This document shows, one piece after another, positions 59,865 through 64,000 of a stretch of 64,000 bases of DNA. The translations under genes and the position numbers were made by a program. Location: NCBI RefSeq assembly GCF_014489515.1, contig NZ_CP060782.1:310001-374000 (forward strand), read 5' to 3'. The notes under the pieces are model-generated. The model saw nothing but the letters and a program-made list of their open reading frames with translations. It did not search any database and had not been told where the DNA came from. The DNA is from Sphingomonas sediminicola. GTDB taxonomy: Bacteria > Pseudomonadota > Alphaproteobacteria > Sphingomonadales > Sphingomonadaceae. Each line of letters starts with the position of its first letter. Position 1 is the first letter of the stretch.

Positions 59865-62179
59865 TCATCCGTTCTGGAGCAATATCTCCGCCACCGCCTC
59901 GGTGATCGCGGCTCCGTCTAGCCGGTATGAAGCATAGAGATCGGAGAGATTGCCGGTCTGCCCGAACCGGTCGACTCCGAGCGGCGCCACGCGCTGACCG
60001 AGCACTCCGCCGAGCCACGATAGCGAGGCGGGCGCTGCGTCGGCGATCGTCACGAGCCCTGCGTTCCGGCCGATCCGGGAGAGCAATTGCTCGATGTGGC
60101 TGGCCTGACGCTCGCCTGCCCAGCGCGCCGCCTGCGCGGCAGTCCATCCGCGATGCAGCAGGTCGGGCGATGTGACGGACAATAGGCCCAGGCCCGGAAT
60201 GTCCTCGCGCAATTCTTCCCACGCGGCGAGCGCTTCCGGCATGACCGTCCCCATGGCGACGATCGCGGCCTCGGACCCCGCACCGGGCTCACGCAGCCAG
60301 TAGGCGCCCTTCAGCGCGTCGTCCCGCCAGCCATCGTCTTGGCGTTCGATTTGCTGAACGCTGCGGGTCGACAGGCGGAGGTAAGTGCTCTCGCCCGCCG
60401 GATCGTCGATCAGGCGGAACGCCAGCTCCATCATCGCTGCAAGCTCGTCGGCATAGGCCGGCTCGTAGTGGCGCAGGCCGGGCTGGCCGAGCGCGATCAA
60501 CGGCGGATTGATCGACTGGTGCGCGCCGCCCTCCGGTCCAAGTGTGATGCCGCTTGGCGTTGCGACGAGGAGGAACCGCGCGTCCTGGTAGCAGGCGTAG
60601 TTCAGCGCATCCAAACCGCGGGCGATGAAGGGGTCATAAAGCGTCCCGATCGGCACCAGCCGCGTTCCGAATTGATCTCCGGCCAACCCGCGGCCGCAAG
60701 CATCAGGAACAGGTTGTTCTCGGCGATGCCCAGCTCGATATGCTGGCCTTTCTTCGCTGAAGACCACTTTTGCGCAGACGCAATCTTTTCTCGTGCAAAT
60801 ATATCGTCGATGCCCTCGCGCCGGAACAACCCGCGTTGGTTCACCCATGCGCCGAGGTTGGTCGAAACGGTCACATCGGGCGAGGTCGTGACGATGCGTT
60901 CGGCGAGCGTTCCACCGGCCTTCGCAATCTCCAGCAGGATTCGGCCGAAAGCGGCCTGCGTGGATTGCTCTTCGCCTGAGGGCGCGGGAATTGTGGGGAC
61001 TTCGATCTGGCCGAACGCGCGTTGGCGTTTTTCGCGGGCGAAGCGGCTGCGCTCGATCATGGCTTCGACGCCGGGGCGGGTATTGTCGCCGACGCTCTCG
61101 AGCGGCTCCCACTCGCGGCCCTCGGTCACGCCCATCGCTTCACGCCATGCCGCCATCTGCGTCGGGTTCATCAGGCCGGCGTGATTGTCCTTGTGCCCAG
61201 CAAAGGGGAGGCCATTGCCCTTGATCGTCCAGGCGATGAACAGGGTAGGGACGTCGTCCTGCGCGGCGTCGAACGCCTCGACGAGCGATTCCATGCAGTG
61301 TCCGCCAAGATCGCTGAATAACGACGCCAACGCGGCATCGTCGTTTGCCTTCAGGAATGCGGACGCGCTCATTCCGAGATCCGCTTCGATGCGTTTTCGA
61401 AGGGCAGCCCCGCCTTGGTAATGTAAGGCTGACAACTCGGCATTTCCCAGTCCGTCGAACCAGGTCTTGAGCTTCGGATGAGCGTCGAGCGCGGCCTTCA
61501 GTCGCTTGCCGTATCGCAACTCGACAACTCGCCAGCCGCAGGAGCGAAAGATCTCGTCGAAGCGCTCGAACATGCGGTCGGCGCTGGTCGCGTCGAGGCT
61601 CTGCCGATTGTAGTCGAGGATCCACCACAGGTTGCGGACATCGTGCTTGGCGCCTTCGATCAGCGCTTCGTAGATATTGCCTTCATCCAGCTCTGCATCG
61701 CCGACGAGAGCGACGAAGCGGCCACGGTCGGCCTCGTCCATCATTCCGCGCGCAGTCAGGTAATCCTGGATGAGGCTGGAGAAGGTAGTGATCGCCACCC
61801 CGAGGCCGACCGAGCCTGTCGAGAAATCGACCGGGATCTTGTCCTTGGTCCGGCTCGGATAGGACTGCGCGCCGCCGAAGCCACGGAAATTCTCCAGCGC
61901 CTCGCGGCTTTGGGTGCCAAGCAAATAGTGGATGGCGTGAAGCACCGGGCCGGCGTGCGGCTTGACCGCGACGCGGTCGTTCGGCCCGAGCGCATGGAAA
62001 TAGAGCGCGGTCATGATGGCGGTCATCGACGCGCAGCTTGCCTGATGCCCGCCGACTTTCAGGCCGTCGCTGTTCTCGCGGATGTGATTGGCGTGATGGA
62101 TCGTCCACGCCGACAGCCAGCGCAGCCGTTCGTCGAGGATCTTGAGCGCTTCGATGTCGGTCGTGACGGGCTTCAGCAT
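59865..62179 (-). CDS. Thiamine-diphosphate enzyme of transketolase/homodimeric PDH-E1 type (one 1-base break)
   Basis: The restored 771-residue protein has the ThDP-binding motif GDAELDEGNIYEAL in the first third, a middle pyrimidine-binding domain (HIELGIAENNLFLMLAAAGL, GTLYDPFIARGLD) and a C-terminal transketolase-like domain. The HHANHIRENSD...GGHQASCASM start resembles homodimeric E1 (AceE) more than true transketolase. The frame breaks near 60685; one base restores GLAGDQFGTRLVP. An E2 gene lies 1 kb upstream, which fits an alpha-keto acid dehydrogenase role, but the natural substrate is uncertain. Confidence 0.8.
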
Positions 62180-62293
62180 GGCGCAAGCCCTAGCTCTTGC
62201 AACAAGCGCCGCAAAGCCGCATTTCCTCGACCGCCCGCGCTTGGCCGGCGCTCGGTGAGTTGGCATCTTGATCGGCCGAACCTGGGGCAATTC

Positions 62294-62767
62294 ATGACGC
62301 GAACGCTGCTGCTCGCCGCCGTTTCAATCATTGCGTGGACCGCGCCGGCTCAGGCCGGGCCGGCGGAGGATGCGACGGCGGCCGTCACTACCTGGCTGGA
62401 CAAGTTCAACGCGGGAGATGCGGAAGCATTCTACGCAGCGCACGTGGACGGCGCGCTCATCGTCGACGAATTCGCGCCTTTCGTCTGGGGCGGCCCGCAA
62501 TCGGCGCAGCATTGGCTCGCCGATTACATGAAGGACGCAGGGGCCAGGGGCATCAGCGGCGGCCGCGTCGATTACGAAAAGACCCCGATCCAGGCGAACA
62601 GCGACGGCAATTCCGCCTACGTCGTGCTGCCCACGACCTACCGGTTCAGCCAAGAGGGTACAAGGATGGCCGGCAAGGGGAGCATGACATTTGTGCTGAT
62701 CCGATCCGGAAGGGACTGGAAAATCGCGAGCTGGACCTATTCGGGAGCAACGCCTGCGGCGGAATAG
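62294..62767 (+). CDS. Exported SnoaL/NTF2-like protein
   Basis: The 157-residue protein has a Sec signal peptide (LLLAAVSIIAWTAPAQA, cleavage about residue 22) and an NTF2-like cone domain (VTTWLDKFNAGDAEAFYAAH, DWKIASWTYSG). Such domains bind small ligands or act as isomerases. Function is unknown. It is divergent from the ThDP enzyme. Confidence 0.75.
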   Translation: MTRTLLLAAVSIIAWTAPAQAGPAEDATAAVTTWLDKFNAGDAEAFYAAHVDGALIVDEFAPFVWGGPQSAQHWLADYMKDAGARGISGGRVDYEKTPIQANSDGNSAYVVLPTTYRFSQEGTRMAGKGSMTFVLIRSGRDWKIASWTYSGATPAAE

Positions 62768-62771
62768 CGGC

Positions 62772-63113
62772 TTAGCGTGCGTTCCGTAGGACAGCTTCTT
62801 TGATTAGCGCCTTGAACGCCGCCTCGTCGACCTGTTCGCCCTCACGGATGTCGATCGCGCGGCGGGTTCCGGCGTCGAGGCTGGCGTTGAACAGGCCGGC
62901 CGGATCGTCGAGCGAAGCACCCTGAGCGAAAGTCAGCTTCACCTTGTCCCTATAGGTTTCGCCCGTGCAGATGATCCCGTTATGCTCCCAAACGGGAACG
63001 CCGTCGGGGTTCGATGGCTTCCGCCACTTCACGGTTTCCGTCGCTTCGGGGTCGGCCTGCCGGATGAGCTCACGGACCTTGTCGAGCGTCTCGACGCGCC
63101 AATCTTTCGCCAT
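62772..63113 (-). CDS. DUF1801-family protein
   Basis: The 113-residue protein has the DUF1801/YdhG-like pattern: LIRQADPEATETVKWRKPS, PVWEHNGIICTGETYRDKVKLTF and GEQVDEAAFKALIKEAV. Members resemble frataxin-fold proteins and are of uncertain function. ATG 63113 is preferred over TTG 63116. The gene lies 18 bases after the E2 stop. Confidence 0.8.
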   Translation of the reverse strand: MAKDWRVETLDKVRELIRQADPEATETVKWRKPSNPDGVPVWEHNGIICTGETYRDKVKLTFAQGASLDDPAGLFNASLDAGTRRAIDIREGEQVDEAAFKALIKEAVLRNAR

Positions 63114-63131
63114 CAACCCTTCCCAATCCGA

Positions 63132-64000
63132 CTAGGAAAGCAATCGCAGCGGATTTTCGAGCAGTGGCTTCAACGCCTGCATGAAGCTTGCCGCGTCCCA
63201 GCCGTCGACAACACGGTGATCGCAGGACAGGGACAGGTTCATCCGCTTGCGGACTTCGATCTCGTTGTCGATCGGGACGAGCTTGTCCTCGATCTTGTTG
63301 ACCGCGACGATCGCGACCTGGGGCGGATTGACGACTGGTGTCGAAGTGATGCCGCCCATCGGGCCGAGGCTGGAAATCGTGAAGGTCGCGCCGCTGAGCT
63401 CCTCGCGGGTTGCCTTGCCGGATCGCGCGGCTTCGGACAGGCGTCCGATCTCTGACGCGAGCTGCCAGATAGACTTCGACTGAGCGTCGCGGATGGTGGC
63501 GACCATCAGTCCATTCGGCGTTTGCGTCGCCATACCCATGTGCACGGGTCCGTGGCGCGTCACGACCATCGCCTCGTCGTCGAACGTCGCGTTGAGCATC
63601 GGCCAGTCCGCAAGCGCGCGTGACATTGCGGTGATCAGGAAGGGAAGAAGCGTCAGCTTCGGATTGTCGCCGCGGTCGCGGTTCATCATCTGCCGCGCTT
63701 CCTCGAGCGCAGTGACGTCAAACTCTTCGACCAGAGTGAAGTGCTGGATGCGACGATTCGCCTCCGCCATGTTCTCCGCGATCTTGCGGCGCAGGCCGAC
63801 GACCTTGATCGTTTCGTCATTGCGCGGAGTACCGGCGCCGCGCGTGGAAACGCTGCCGCCGTTGTAGAGCAGGTATGCGTCGAGGTCGGAGTGGCGGACG
63901 CGGTCGCCTGTGATCTTCACCTGATCAAGGTCGATGCCCAGATCGCGAGCGCGAGCGCGGACTGCAGGGGAAGCGAGCACATGCGGTCCGCCTGCTTCCT
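63132..64000 (-). CDS. Dihydrolipoamide acyltransferase E2 of a 2-oxo acid dehydrogenase (5' end outside window)
   Basis: Only the C-terminal ~289 residues are visible. A peripheral-subunit-binding domain (LASPAVRARARDLGID) comes first, then a linker, then the catalytic domain starting RRKIAENMAEANRR. The active-site His/Asp motif is SCDHRVVDGWDAASF near the end. It transfers acyl groups to CoA in the pyruvate or branched-chain keto-acid complex; the lipoyl domain lies beyond 64000. Confidence 0.9.
   Translation of the reverse strand, partial: EAGGPHVLASPAVRARARDLGIDLDQVKITGDRVRHSDLDAYLLYNGGSVSTRGAGTPRNDETIKVVGLRRKIAENMAEANRRIQHFTLVEEFDVTALEEARQMMNRDRGDNPKLTLLPFLITAMSRALADWPMLNATFDDEAMVVTRHGPVHMGMATQTPNGLMVATIRDAQSKSIWQLASEIGRLSEAARSGKATREELSGATFTISSLGPMGGITSTPVVNPPQVAIVAVNKIEDKLVPIDNEIEVRKRMNLSLSCDHRVVDGWDAASFMQALKPLLENPLRLLS

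Overview
The window is high-GC alphaproteobacterial chromosome, most likely from a sphingomonad (Sphingomonadales). The pointers are a serine palmitoyltransferase with its own acyl carrier protein (sphingolipid synthesis), the serC-serA operon order, an M23 endopeptidase, KGG and TonB proteins of the type seen in that order, and frequent GTG/TTG starts that overlap the previous stop codon. Both window edges cut genes: an APC permease at the left and a 2-oxo acid dehydrogenase E2 at the right.

Layout. 1-3131 (minus): pdxH, a CDF metal transporter, a PhzF-like isomerase and an APC permease, each overlapping the next by 4 bases. 3211-6260 (plus): a DnaJ-class chaperone, a YihY/BrkB membrane protein, fabI and acylphosphatase. 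6257-11092: purA, pcm, serA and serC, with a hairpin leader before serC. 11458-13556 (plus): an M23 peptidase, an A-type Fe-S carrier and exonuclease III. 13567-16875: a large serralysin-like protease. 17009-25858: an acyltransferase-like protein, a desaturase, lptFG, a lipid kinase followed by a Tam41-type protein, and a hybrid histidine kinase. 25907-27351: spt and acp. 27838-38727: mixed housekeeping genes including obgE, rpmA/rplU and hspQ. 38845-38934: tRNA-Ser(CGA).

38921-50166 is an 11.2-kb integrative element in the 3' end of that tRNA, bounded by a 14-bp direct repeat. It carries a tyrosine integrase, an AlpA-like regulator, a MerR-headed TOPRIM/helicase replication protein, nested inverted repeats that look like an origin, a P27-type small terminase, an HK97-type major capsid protein and several unknown membrane or small proteins. 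It has no large terminase, portal, protease or tail genes. This is the architecture expected of a phage satellite that brings its own capsid and packaging-specificity proteins, and it is the most interesting object in the window.

50203-64000: a KGG protein, a TonB-like protein, 6-phosphogluconolactonase, an MHS-type transporter, and a minus-strand run (ThDP enzyme, unknown, MaoC hydratase, CitE-type lyase, zinc alcohol dehydrogenase, acetyl-CoA synthetase) that looks like a C2/acyl-CoA module. An E2 gene closes the window.

A caution applies throughout. About 23 single-base losses, nearly all in short G or C runs, break otherwise well-conserved genes including purA, pcm, pgl and the capsid gene. 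Restoring one base at each gives a continuous reading frame whose length is a multiple of three. I read them as consensus errors, so these genes are annotated as full spans with the break noted and not as pseudogenes.
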